Part shown: piece by piece, positions 33,723-41,230 of the stretch
Layout of the letters: each line of letters starts with the position of its first letter
Numbering within the stretch: position 1 is the stretch's first letter
Assembly: GCA_003248935.1 (NCBI GenBank)
Contig: QFQF01000003.1
Location: 62,001-126,000, forward strand
From: Sphingobium sp.
Lineage (GTDB): Bacteria > Pseudomonadota > Alphaproteobacteria > Sphingomonadales > Sphingomonadaceae
DNA length: 64,000 nucleotides
Reading direction: 5' to 3'
Position numbers and translations under genes: made by a program
The notes under the pieces: model-generated
Seen by the model: the letters and a program-made list of their open reading frames with translations, nothing else
Told to the model about the DNA's origin: nothing
Database searches by the model: none

Positions 33723-34616
33723 TCAGCCCCGCCGCGCCTCGTGCATCGCAATCGTCCTGCGCGCCTGTTTCAGGTGAGGGATATCCAGCATCCGCCCGTC
33801 GAGTCCCAGCGTGCCCGAATCGGGGTTCGCGGCGAACAGTGCGACGACCCGGTGCGCGAAATCCACTTCTTCGGCGGAGGGGGAGAAGCACTGGTTGATG
33901 ATCTCGACCTGCGCCGGATGGATGGCGAGGCGGCCGGAAAAGCCCTCCGCCCGTGCCGCGATGCTGGAGGCGCGCAGCCCCTCTGCATCACGAAAATCCG
34001 CGTGCAGCGTGTCCACCGCCTCGCCACCCGCCGCATGTGCGCCCAGCAGACAGAGGGAACGGACCATCCTGTAGGTGTGCGTCCATTCCCCGGACGCGTC
34101 GCGATTGCCGCTCGCGCCGACCGCCGCGCTCAGATCCTCGGCGCCCCAGGTCAGCCCATAGAGGCGCTCCGGCTTCGCCGCCGCATAGTCGCCGAGGTGG
34201 AACGGCGCGACGGCCGTCTCGGTCGCCACCGGCAATATCCGGATCGCTCCCGGCGCAAGGCCGGACACGACCTCGAGCGCGCTCAGATAATGGCCCGCCT
34301 GCACCACGTCCCGCGGACCATTCGCCTTGGGCAGCATGATACCGTCCGGCGCGGCCGGAACGATCGCGGCCAGATCCTCCAGCGTCAGCCCGCTGTCGAG
34401 CGGATTGACCCGGACCCACAACTGCGATTGCCGCTTTGCCTGCGGCCGTTCCCCGATGAACCCCATCACCATTGCCCGCGCAGTGGCCTTGCGCGCGGGC
34501 GCGACGGCATCCTCCAGATCGAGGATGAACGCATCGGCGGGTACGTCATCGACCTTTGCCAGCTTCTTCTCGCTGTCGCCGGGTATGAAGAGGAAGGACC
34601 GGACCGGGAGCGTCAT
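33723..34616 (-). CDS. CoA ester lyase (HpcH/HpaI/CitE family)
   Basis: A 297-residue TIM-barrel lyase like citrate lyase beta, malyl-CoA lyase or (3S)-malyl-CoA thioesterase. RSFLFIPGDSEKKLAK, FILDLEDAVAP, GIMLPKANGPRDV and GLTWGAEDLSAAVGA give the CoA and Mg sites; FSGRLAIHPAQVEIIN closes the barrel. The start overlaps the MaoC gene stop as ATGA, so the two act together. A malyl-CoA or beta-methylmalyl-CoA type reaction is likely, but exact specificity is not readable. Confidence 0.9.
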   Translation of the reverse strand: MTLPVRSFLFIPGDSEKKLAKVDDVPADAFILDLEDAVAPARKATARAMVMGFIGERPQAKRQSQLWVRVNPLDSGLTLEDLAAIVPAAPDGIMLPKANGPRDVVQAGHYLSALEVVSGLAPGAIRILPVATETAVAPFHLGDYAAAKPERLYGLTWGAEDLSAAVGASGNRDASGEWTHTYRMVRSLCLLGAHAAGGEAVDTLHADFRDAEGLRASSIAARAEGFSGRLAIHPAQVEIINQCFSPSAEEVDFAHRVVALFAANPDSGTLGLDGRMLDIPHLKQARRTIAMHEARRG

Positions 34617-35068
34617 GCCACCGGCCGCTTCAACTGGAGGCCGCTGCGCTTGCAGGACGCGACCAGTTCGTCCTTCTGGTTGAACGCCTTGTGCAGGAAG
34701 GTCACGACCCCCGCCTCCGGCCGCGACTTCGACTCGCGCAGTTCGATCACCTCGGTCGTCACATGGATGGTGTCGCCGTGGAACAGCGGATTGGGGAAGC
34801 GCACCTCGTCCCAGCCCAGGTTCGCGACCGCCGTGCCCAGCGTCGTGTCGCCGACCGATATGCCGACCACCAGCCCCAGGGTGAGCGCCGAGTTGACGAG
34901 CCGCTGACCGTAGGGCGTGCCCTTCATATACTCCTCGTCGAGGTGCAGCAGCGCCGGGTTATGCGTCATGCAGGTGAAGAGGACATTGTCCGTTTCCGTG
35001 ATCGTGCGCCGGATCGGATGATGGAACATCATCCCGACCTCCATCTCGTCAAACCATACACCGGGCAT
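34613..35068 (-). CDS. MaoC-family hot-dog hydratase
   Basis: A 151-residue R-hydratase-like protein. The hot-dog fold is shown by ITETDNVLFTCMTHNPALLHLD (catalytic Asn/His region) and GQRLVNSALTLGLVVGIS. VRFPNPLFHGDTI is typical of mesaconyl-CoA hydratase-like MaoC proteins. GGAG lies eight bases before ATG 35068, and longer in-frame starts lack support. The coupled CoA ester lyase suggests a malyl-CoA or methylmalyl-CoA branch of C4/C5 dicarboxylate metabolism near isocitrate lyase. Confidence 0.88.
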   Translation of the reverse strand: MPGVWFDEMEVGMMFHHPIRRTITETDNVLFTCMTHNPALLHLDEEYMKGTPYGQRLVNSALTLGLVVGISVGDTTLGTAVANLGWDEVRFPNPLFHGDTIHVTTEVIELRESKSRPEAGVVTFLHKAFNQKDELVASCKRSGLQLKRPVA

Positions 35069-35124
35069 CAGGCAGGCTCCATCTCTGGACGGCGCGGCTG
35101 ACGGCGCCATCTTTCTGTTTGTGG

Positions 35125-35301
35125 TCAGTCGGCTGCGCCGTTTTCGTTCTGAAGCCGGCGGGCGTCGCGCTCATGCTTGACCGCGATTTCCCGTAGCCTG
35201 CGCGCCAGATCGGGATCGCCGGAGGCATCCGCACGACGGCGGGCTTCCTTGGCGAGCATCTGGAGTCGAACGATATCCTCGATATGGGGCACGTCAGTCA
35301 T
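35125..35301 (-). CDS. Small charged protein, unknown
   Basis: A 58-residue helical protein, MTDVPHIEDIVRLQMLAK..., rich in Arg, Ala and Asp (EARRRADASGDPDLARRLRE). It sits 56 bases upstream of the MaoC gene on the same strand. No family is recognised. The reading frame uses codons like its neighbours, and no other ORF here makes more sense. The 164-base gap on its other side carries the SPFH gene's upstream region. Confidence 0.6.
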   Translation of the reverse strand: MTDVPHIEDIVRLQMLAKEARRRADASGDPDLARRLREIAVKHERDARRLQNENGAAD

Positions 35302-35465
35302 CGTCTACCTAAGTGCCCTCATCCTAGCACGTCTTCATATTTCTGTAACAGGCGACGGCGCGGATGCGTAGCGGCGAAGCCGGAGAGCAGGCATCAAATC
35401 CGCTTCCCCCCTCTCCCCTTTGGCGGCATAGTCGGTCCGGATCAACCCGGGGGAGAATGCAGATC

Positions 35466-36446
35466 ATGGCCGCGACCGTCGCACTTCTGCTCGCGCTGCT
35501 GGTATTCATCTACCTCGCCGCAAGCATCAAGATCGTCCGCCAGGGCTTTCAGTACACGATCGAACGGTTCGGCCGCTTCACCGAAGTCGCGCGGCCCGGC
35601 CTCAATTTCTACCCAGCGTTTTTCTACGCCGTCGGGCGCAAGATCAACATGATGGAACAGGTTGTTGATATTCCGGGACAGGAGATCATCACGAAGGACA
35701 ACGCGATGGTGTCGGTCGACGGCGTCGTGTTCTTTCAGGTGCTGGACGCGGCCAAGGCCGCCTATGAGGTCTCCGAACTCTACGTGGCGATCCTGCAACT
35801 CGTCACCACCAACCTGCGCACGGTGATGGGTTCGATGGACCTCGACGAGACCCTGTCGAAGCGTGACGAGATCAATGCGCGGCTGCTGTCCGTCGTCGAT
35901 CATGCGACCACCGCCTGGGGCATCAAGATCACCCGCGTCGAGATCAAGGACATCCGCCCGCCCGCCGATATCGTCAACGCCATGGCCCGCCAGATGAAGG
36001 CGGAACGCGAAAAGCGCGCCAACATCCTGGAGGCGGAAGGCCTCAAGAGTTCCGAAATCCTGCGCGCCGAGGGACAGAAGCAGGCGCAGATCCTGGAGGC
36101 CGAGGGCAGGCGCGAGGCGGCATTTCGCGATGCCGAGGCGCGTGAGCGCGAGGCGGAGGCGGAAGCGAAGGCGACACAGATGGTGTCCGAGGCCATATCC
36201 GCGGGCAATCCGCAGGCGCTGAACTACTTCATCGCGCAGAAATATACCGAGGCCGTCGCCCAGTTCGCGGTCTCTCCCAATGCGAAGACCATCCTCTTCC
36301 CGGTCGAGGCGACGCAGCTTGTCGGCACGCTGGGCGGCATCGGCGCGCTGGCGAAGGAAGCGCTGGGCGGTGACGTACCCGCGCCACCCGCCGCGCCGCA
36401 ACCGCCGCGTCCCCGGCCCGGTCCATTCGAGCAGGGCCGCCCGTGA
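35466..36446 (+). CDS. SPFH/Band 7 (QmcA/stomatin-like) membrane protein
   Basis: A 326-residue membrane scaffold of the prohibitin/flotillin-like group. One N-terminal anchor (about 2-18), then the band 7 domain (IVRQGFQYTIERFGRF, DNAMVSVDGVVFFQV, GSMDLDETLSKRDEIN). A long Ala/Glu coiled coil (about 195-260) contains the QAQILEAEGRREAAFRDAEA stretch. ATG 35466 is preferred since GGGGGAGA ends ten bases upstream; ATG 35457 is too close to it. The NfeD partner overlaps as GTGA, the classic pair. Roles in membrane domain organisation are known for the family. Confidence 0.92.
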   Translation: MAATVALLLALLVFIYLAASIKIVRQGFQYTIERFGRFTEVARPGLNFYPAFFYAVGRKINMMEQVVDIPGQEIITKDNAMVSVDGVVFFQVLDAAKAAYEVSELYVAILQLVTTNLRTVMGSMDLDETLSKRDEINARLLSVVDHATTAWGIKITRVEIKDIRPPADIVNAMARQMKAEREKRANILEAEGLKSSEILRAEGQKQAQILEAEGRREAAFRDAEAREREAEAEAKATQMVSEAISAGNPQALNYFIAQKYTEAVAQFAVSPNAKTILFPVEATQLVGTLGGIGALAKEALGGDVPAPPAAPQPPRPRPGPFEQGRP

Positions 36447-36895
36447 CCGGCTGGCTCGCAACGATCGACCCCAACAGCCACTGGTGGTGGCTCGTCTTCG
36501 CGGTGATCCTCGGCATCGGGGAGATCGTGATCCCCGGGATATTCCTGTTCTGGATCGCGATCGCCGCAGCCGTGACCGGCCTCGTCACCATAGCGCTCGG
36601 CATCCCGTTGGCGGCGCAGATCGTGCTGTTCGCGGTCCTGTGCCTGATCGCGACATGGCTTGGGCGCAAATGGTATGCGGACAACCCCGTCGCGTCGCAG
36701 GATCCGCTGCTGAACGACCGCGCCGCCCGCCTGATCGGAGAGGTGCTGACGGTCGTCGAGCCGATCGTCGACGGGCATGGGCGGGTGCGCGTGGGCGACG
36801 GCGCATGGCCATGCCGTGGCCCCGACGCGGCACTGGGCGCCCGGGTCCGTGTGACCGGCGCCGATGGTGCATCCCTGCTGGTGGAACCGGCCTGA
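36443..36895 (+). CDS. NfeD-like membrane protein
   Basis: A 150-residue protein with about three N-terminal membrane helices (LVFAVILGIGEIVIPGIFLFWIAI and AQIVLFAVLCLIATWL). A C-terminal OB-fold domain follows (GEVLTVVEPIVDGHGRVRVGDGAWPC). It starts at GTG 36443, overlapping the SPFH stop by four bases. NfeD proteins partner stomatin-like SPFH proteins in the membrane. Confidence 0.92.
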   Translation: MTGWLATIDPNSHWWWLVFAVILGIGEIVIPGIFLFWIAIAAAVTGLVTIALGIPLAAQIVLFAVLCLIATWLGRKWYADNPVASQDPLLNDRAARLIGEVLTVVEPIVDGHGRVRVGDGAWPCRGPDAALGARVRVTGADGASLLVEPA

Positions 36896-36899
36896 CGGC

Positions 36900-37961
36900 T
36901 CAACTGGCGCGGACGGACGCGAGTTCCTTCACGAGTATGCCGACCAGTTCGGCGGCGGGCAGGGTCCGGGCCAGCGGCGCGCCCTGCCCGGCCCATTGCG
37001 CGCCGTAACCGCCATTTCCCACGGCTTTCGCGGCCGCGTTCAACGCCTTCCCGATATCATAGGCACGCGGATAGGCGGGTGCGGGCAATCCCGGATGCCC
37101 GGCGCCCCAGTCCGTAAAGCCGTTGGCGAGGCACCGCGCCGTCCGCCCCGATATCGCGCGCGTGAACCGCGTATGCCATGCGGCATCGCTCGCCAGCGCC
37201 GCACGGTAGGCCGCGTCGGCGCTGCTCTCCGGACAGGCGATGAACGCCGTGCCCAGTTGCGCCGCGATCGCGCCCAGGTCCAGCGCGGCCGCGATGCCCG
37301 CCCCGTCCATGATCCCGCCCGCAGAGATGACCGGCAGGCTGCACTGCGTCGCCAGCAGCCGGGTCAGCGCCGCCGTCCCCAGCCCGTCGTCCGGCGCATC
37401 GGGATCGAACACACCACGATGACCGCCCGCCTCGATCCCCTGAGCGACGATCCCGTCGAGGCCCGCCGCCTCGATCGCCCGCGCTTCGTCCAGACTGGTC
37501 GCCGTGGCCAGCAGGATGCAGCCCGCCGCCCGCAGCGCAGCGATGCGATCGGCAGCGGGCAGGCCGAAATGGAAGCTGACGACGGATGGCGCTTGCGCGA
37601 CCAGCATGGCGAGCATGGCGTCGTCGTGAGCAAAGCTGCGATAGATGGTGCGCAGCGCCTGCGGCGGCGCGGCGCCGAACCTGTCGAACAGCGGCGCAAG
37701 CGCATCCCGCCAGGCGGCCTCCACGGCCGGTTCCGGTTCCGGATCGGCATGGACGAACAGGTTGACATGAAACGGCCGGCCGGTCAGCGCGCGCACCTGC
37801 CCGATCATCGCGGCGGCGCCATCCGCATCGACCGCGCCCACCCCGATCGATCCGAGGGCGCCCGCCTCGCTCACGGCAGCCGCCATCTGCGGCGTCGACA
37901 CACCGGCCATCGGCGCCTGCACGACCGGATGGCGGATGGAAAGGCGATCAAGGAACGTCAT
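36900..37961 (-). CDS. Second nitronate monooxygenase/FabK-like flavoprotein
   Basis: A 353-residue FMN enzyme. HPVVQAPMAGVSTPQMAAAV, GIVAQGIEAGGHRGVF and VISAGGIMDGAGIAAAL with GTAFIACPES are the family motifs; the EAGGHRG histidine suggests class I nitronate monooxygenase. ATG 37961 is taken, as a GTG at 37985 would add eight doubtful residues. It ends five bases from the convergent NfeD stop. It is only distantly similar to the NMO at 32571-33530. Confidence 0.88.
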   Translation of the reverse strand: MTFLDRLSIRHPVVQAPMAGVSTPQMAAAVSEAGALGSIGVGAVDADGAAAMIGQVRALTGRPFHVNLFVHADPEPEPAVEAAWRDALAPLFDRFGAAPPQALRTIYRSFAHDDAMLAMLVAQAPSVVSFHFGLPAADRIAALRAAGCILLATATSLDEARAIEAAGLDGIVAQGIEAGGHRGVFDPDAPDDGLGTAALTRLLATQCSLPVISAGGIMDGAGIAAALDLGAIAAQLGTAFIACPESSADAAYRAALASDAAWHTRFTRAISGRTARCLANGFTDWGAGHPGLPAPAYPRAYDIGKALNAAAKAVGNGGYGAQWAGQGAPLARTLPAAELVGILVKELASVRAS

Positions 37962-38016
37962 CGCGGCAATGTAGGTATCGGCCACCGGCCGGAGAAGGGC
38001 AAGGAGCAGGCATGAT

Positions 38017-38062
38017 AACGGAAACGCCGCCTCGACCTGTCCGGCCGGGCGGCGTTTCCGTT
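38017..38062. terminator. 15-bp stem terminator after fpr
   Basis: AACGGAAACGCCGCC (38017-38031) pairs exactly with 38048-38062, followed on the plus strand by TTTT. The T-run sits on the plus side although both neighbouring genes are on the minus strand. It probably ends fpr transcription from the minus strand and may work in both directions. Confidence 0.75.
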
Positions 38063-38091
38063 TTCCCGTTCGCTTGTCCTGCCGGCTTTCG

Positions 38092-38907
38092 TCAGCCGAC
38101 GAAGGCGCGCTCGATCACATAATGGCCAGGCGCGGCGTTCGATCCTTCGGTGAACCCAAGCGTGTCGAAGCGGGCAGCGAGATCCTTGCACATCGCCATG
38201 CTGCCGCACATCATCACCCGGTCGGTCTCCGGGTCAAAATGCTTGGGCCCGCCCAGCTTGCCGCCGAACAGCGCGCCGTTGTCGATCAGGGCGTCGATGC
38301 GCCCCGTCGTGTGGAACGCCTCGCGCGTGACCGTGGGCAGATAGTCGAACTGCAGCAGCGCCTGATCCTGACACAGCGGATCGCCGGCCAGCTGGCTTTC
38401 CAGGAACTCACGGAAGGCGAGATCATCGACGCGGCGCACGGAATGCACCAGCACGATCTGGCTGAAGCGCTCGTAGATATCGGGATCACGCACGATCGAC
38501 AGGAACGGCGCGAGGCCGGTGCCGGTCGAAAGCAGGAACAGGCGGCTTCCCGGCAACAGCGCGTCCGCGACCAGCGTCCCCGTCGGCTTGCGGCCGAGGA
38601 ACAGCTGGTCGCCCGGCACGATCTTCTGCAGGCGGGAGGTCAGCGGGCCGTCCGGTACCTTGATCGACAGGAACTCCAGTTCCTCGGCATAGGACGGGCT
38701 CGCGATCGAATAGGCGCGCAGCAGCGGGCGGCCTTCACCCGGAAGGCCGAGCATCACAAACTCGCCCGACCGGAAACGGAAGCTCGCCGGACGCGTGATG
38801 GTGAAGCTGAACAGATGCTCGTTCCAGTGACGGACGGTCAGCACATCTTCCACGGTCAGCGCCGCCGAGGGCGCAAGCATCGTCAATTCAAGTCCCCTAT
38901 CGCTCAT
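38092..38907 (-). CDS. fpr: Ferredoxin-NADP(+) reductase
   Basis: A 271-residue FAD enzyme passing electrons between NADPH and ferredoxin or flavodoxin. Motifs: RPLLRAYSIASPSYAEELEF (FAD site), LFLLSTGTGLAPFLSIVRD (NADPH loop), ALLQFDYLPTVTRE and the C-terminal GHYVIERAFVG. This is the Azotobacter/Rhodobacter-type FPR. The start overlaps the stop of the upstream small gene as ATGA. A Fur-like box lies in front of that operon, so iron control is likely. Confidence 0.95.
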   Translation of the reverse strand: MSDRGLELTMLAPSAALTVEDVLTVRHWNEHLFSFTITRPASFRFRSGEFVMLGLPGEGRPLLRAYSIASPSYAEELEFLSIKVPDGPLTSRLQKIVPGDQLFLGRKPTGTLVADALLPGSRLFLLSTGTGLAPFLSIVRDPDIYERFSQIVLVHSVRRVDDLAFREFLESQLAGDPLCQDQALLQFDYLPTVTREAFHTTGRIDALIDNGALFGGKLGGPKHFDPETDRVMMCGSMAMCKDLAARFDTLGFTEGSNAAPGHYVIERAFVG

Positions 38908-39371
38908 CGACCGCCTCCGGTCGTCTGATGGTTCGTCTCGGGCGGGCGGGGCAGCAGGCCCATGTCCGCCAGTTCAAGGCCCAGTCCACGGATCGCGGAA
39001 AGGCATGATCGCCCCCACTCACCCTCGACCAGAAGGTTCAAAGTCGCGCGTATGTCGTCTTCGCCCGCCTCACGCAAGGAAGAAAGCACGGACAGGAGCA
39101 GCGCTTCGCCCTCATGCACCCGCCTGCATGCCAGGTGTCCGAAATCGAGATCGTCCCGCGCATGCCGGTTGAGAATCAGCATGACCATGCCGAAATGCGC
39201 AAACGCGTCGGCGATACCGCGCTGCTGGAACACCGCGGCGATCTCCTGTCCGATATGGCCTTCCGGGCATTCGCCCCGGCTTACCGCGCAAACCCAGGCG
39301 CGGCTAGCCCACAGGACAAGCCGGCTGCCTTCATCGAGCACGCGCACATCCTGATCCACGAAAGCATACAT
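38904..39371 (-). CDS. Conserved hypothetical protein upstream of fpr
   Basis: A 155-residue cytoplasmic protein, MYAFVDQDVRVLDEGSRLV..., with a central helical stretch (GQEIAAVFQQRGIADAFAHF) and a C-terminal region ending LGLELADMGLLPRPP. I do not recognise the family. The start ATG 39371 is set by GGGAGG; the ORF extends upstream without support. It shares an ATGA overlap with fpr and is the first gene of that operon. A role in redox or iron metabolism is inferred only from context. Confidence 0.8.
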   Translation of the reverse strand: MYAFVDQDVRVLDEGSRLVLWASRAWVCAVSRGECPEGHIGQEIAAVFQQRGIADAFAHFGMVMLILNRHARDDLDFGHLACRRVHEGEALLLSVLSSLREAGEDDIRATLNLLVEGEWGRSCLSAIRGLGLELADMGLLPRPPETNHQTTGGGR

Positions 39372-39391
39372 ACGGACGACCTCCCGCAAAT

Positions 39392-39408
39392 TTGCGAATG
39401 ACTTGCAA
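39392..39408. promoter_or_regulatory. Fur-like box upstream of the fpr operon
   Basis: TTGCGAATGACTTGCAA is an imperfect 17-bp palindrome (TTGC...GCAA ends, near-symmetric core). It lies 20 bases before the first gene of the fpr operon and overlaps the likely promoter. It resembles alphaproteobacterial Fur/Irr-type iron boxes. The remaining 208-base interval to 39579 holds nothing else I recognise. Confidence 0.45.
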
Positions 39409-39579
39409 TAGCGAGTATTGAACCCGGAGGCGAGCGTCAACCGGGATTCGACTTTCGGGCGGGCAAGGAATCTTATGCGGCCTCAAGGCCAGCGCGATGG
39501 CTGTCACATGCTCCACAAAGCACAGCGGCGGGAAAGACGCCTTCCCCGCCGCCAGGCGATTCACCGATGGCAGGTCCGG

Positions 39580-39861
39580 TCAGGACCAGTTGAACGGCAA
39601 CGGCGCCTCCCGAAAGGCGAAACGGTCGATATGCTCGGCCACCACGCCCTTCATCCGGTCGAGGACCGCAGGATCCTCCGCCTCGATCGTGACATGCAGC
39701 GTGCCCGGTTGCGCGACCAGCGTGGTCAGCGCCTGCGGCAGCGCCACCGTCCCGCGTTCCGCGTCGAAGGTGACGTCGAACTTGTGGCTCCAGTGCTTGC
39801 AGAGCTGCTGAAGATAACGGCTGCCGCTGTCCGTAGCGACGCTTGCGGTAGTGGTTGCCAT
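39580..39861 (-). CDS. DUF2218 protein
   Basis: A 93-residue DUF2218 protein: SRYLQQLCKHWSHKFDVTFDA, then TLVAQPGTLHVTIEA and a final FAFREAPLPFNW. The family is commonly found with siderophore-interacting/ferric-reductase genes, sometimes fused, and is thought to be iron-related. Its role is not established. It starts one base after the PadR-type regulator stop and is almost surely co-transcribed with it. Confidence 0.85.
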   Translation of the reverse strand: MATTTASVATDSGSRYLQQLCKHWSHKFDVTFDAERGTVALPQALTTLVAQPGTLHVTIEAEDPAVLDRMKGVVAEHIDRFAFREAPLPFNWS

Positions 39862-39862
39862 G

Positions 39863-40477
39863 CTATTTCAGCCTTTCGATCCTAGCGACGGCCTCGTCGA
39901 TCAGGGCCGCGACGTCGAGCATTGTGTCGGCATCCGCTCCTTCCTTTTCAAGGCGTGCGCGCACGGCCATGCCCAGATTCTGCATCGCGCGCCTGATCGG
40001 CGCACCGTCGGTACGCTCGCTCATCTTCGCGATGGCTTCCAGCCGGCCGATCGCTTCCAGAGCGGCGTCCCGGTTTTCCAGCAGATGGGCCTTGCCCGCG
40101 TCGGTGATCGCGAACAGCTTGCGGGCGCCTTCGCCCGGCTGCTCCTCGACCAGCCCCATATCGGCGAGCATGGTCAGCGTCGGATAGACGACGCCGGGGC
40201 TCGGCGCATAATGGCCGCCGCTCATCGTCTCGATCGACCGGATAAGGTCATAGCCGTGGCGCGGCTCGTCATCGATCAGCTTGAGCAGGACGAGCTTCAG
40301 TTCGCCCGCGTCGAACACGCGGCGGCGTCCGCCGCGCCCTCCGCCGAACCCGCCGAAGTCGTCGCCCCGGCCATGCCGGCCGCCGCGCCCTCCGAACGGA
40401 CCGCCGAAGCCGCGAAAGCCGCCCGACGAACAATCGCGCTCTCCGCGATGATTATGGTGATGCCAGTGATGGCGCAT
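39863..40477 (-). CDS. PadR-family regulator with His-rich N-terminus (YqjI-like)
   Basis: A 204-residue regulator. Residues 1-60 are His-, Gly- and Arg-rich (MRHHWHHHNHRGERD, then FGG/GGR repeats). The PadR winged helix follows (FDAGELKLVLLKLIDDEPR, GHYAPSPGVVYPTLTMLADM) with a C-terminal dimerisation helix. This layout matches E. coli YqjI, a nickel-responsive repressor of a ferric reductase gene. ATG 40477 follows AAAGGA; ATG 40501 would lie in a poor context. Two ATATAT-core palindromes precede it, so autoregulation is likely. Nickel or iron sensing through the His tail is inferred. Confidence 0.85.
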   Translation of the reverse strand: MRHHWHHHNHRGERDCSSGGFRGFGGPFGGRGGRHGRGDDFGGFGGGRGGRRRVFDAGELKLVLLKLIDDEPRHGYDLIRSIETMSGGHYAPSPGVVYPTLTMLADMGLVEEQPGEGARKLFAITDAGKAHLLENRDAALEAIGRLEAIAKMSERTDGAPIRRAMQNLGMAVRARLEKEGADADTMLDVAALIDEAVARIERLK

Positions 40478-40511
40478 GAAAAATGTCCTTTCGTGTATCA
40501 TGATGCGCTCT

Positions 40512-40547
40512 AGATATATCTTAATACCGAAGAGTTAAGATATATCT
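40512..40547. promoter_or_regulatory. Operator: paired ATATAT palindromes before the PadR gene
   Basis: AGATATATCTTAA (40512-40524) is an exact inverted copy of TTAAGATATATCT (40535-40547). Each half contains the palindrome AGATATATCT, and the second extends to AAGATATATCTT. AT-rich sites like this stand out in a GC-rich region and resemble known PadR operators. No other promoter faces it, so it probably autoregulates the PadR-DUF2218 operon. Confidence 0.7.
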
Positions 40548-40592
40548 TGAACTATTCAGATACACATTTTCCGTACCGCTGGGTCGAACGAA

Positions 40593-40629
40593 AAAGGGCG
40601 CCGAAGCGGATGACCGCCCGGCGCCCTTT
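40593..40629 (-). terminator. grpE terminator
   Basis: An 11-bp stem (40593-40603 with 40619-40629), read on the minus strand, is followed by a run of five T. It lies 37 bases past the grpE stop. Confidence 0.88.
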
Positions 40630-40666
40630 CTATCGCATCGGCTCCGCCCGGAGCCATGCGCAATGT

Positions 40667-41230
40667 TCAGTCCGGCTTGCGCGCCACGCCCACCAGCGCC
40701 GGGCGCAGCAGGCGATCCTTGATCATGTAACCAGCCTGCATCTCCTGAACGATGGTGCCCGGTTCCTTGTCGGACGGCAGTTCGATCATCGCCTGATGCT
40801 TGTTCGGGTCGAGCGGCTGGTCGAGCGACACGAGTTTCTCGATGCCGTTCTTGCGGAACACGTTTTCCAGTTCCCTACCGGTCGCTTCGAGGCCGGTGAT
40901 CAGGCCCTTCATCTTCTCGTCCGTCCGCAGGTCGCCGGGAATGGCGTCGAGCGCGCGGCTGAGATTGTCGGCCACGGACAGCATGTCACGGGCAAAGGCG
41001 GTGGAGGCATAGGCCCGTGCGTCCTGAAGCTCCTTCTCCAGGCGGCGGCGGACGTTCTGCGTTTCCGCATGGGCGTAGAGAATGTCCTGCTTAGCGGTCG
41101 CCAGCTCGTTTTCCAGAGAGGCCAGCTTTCCGTCGAGCGCGCTCAGCGCCTCGTCTGCGGTGCCCCCCAGGTCAGCGGCGGCTCCGGCCTCGCCGTTCTC
41201 GCTTGCGATATCCTTGTGCTCTTCGTTCAT
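40667..41230 (-). CDS. grpE: Nucleotide exchange factor GrpE
   Basis: Releases ADP from DnaK. From ATG 41230 it is 187 residues. A long N-terminal coiled coil (about 30-90, including AKQDILYAHAETQNVRRR) is followed by the beta domain with LDPNKHQAMIELPSDKEPGTIVQEMQAGYMI. The start overlaps the hrcA stop as ATGA. The upstream in-frame ORF extension is a shadow of hrcA. Confidence 0.97.
   Translation of the reverse strand: MNEEHKDIASENGEAGAAADLGGTADEALSALDGKLASLENELATAKQDILYAHAETQNVRRRLEKELQDARAYASTAFARDMLSVADNLSRALDAIPGDLRTDEKMKGLITGLEATGRELENVFRKNGIEKLVSLDQPLDPNKHQAMIELPSDKEPGTIVQEMQAGYMIKDRLLRPALVGVARKPD

Noticed and set aside
38017..38062. Plus-strand terminator for an unseen plus-strand gene
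   Set aside because: No plus-strand gene ends here; it is better explained as the end of fpr.
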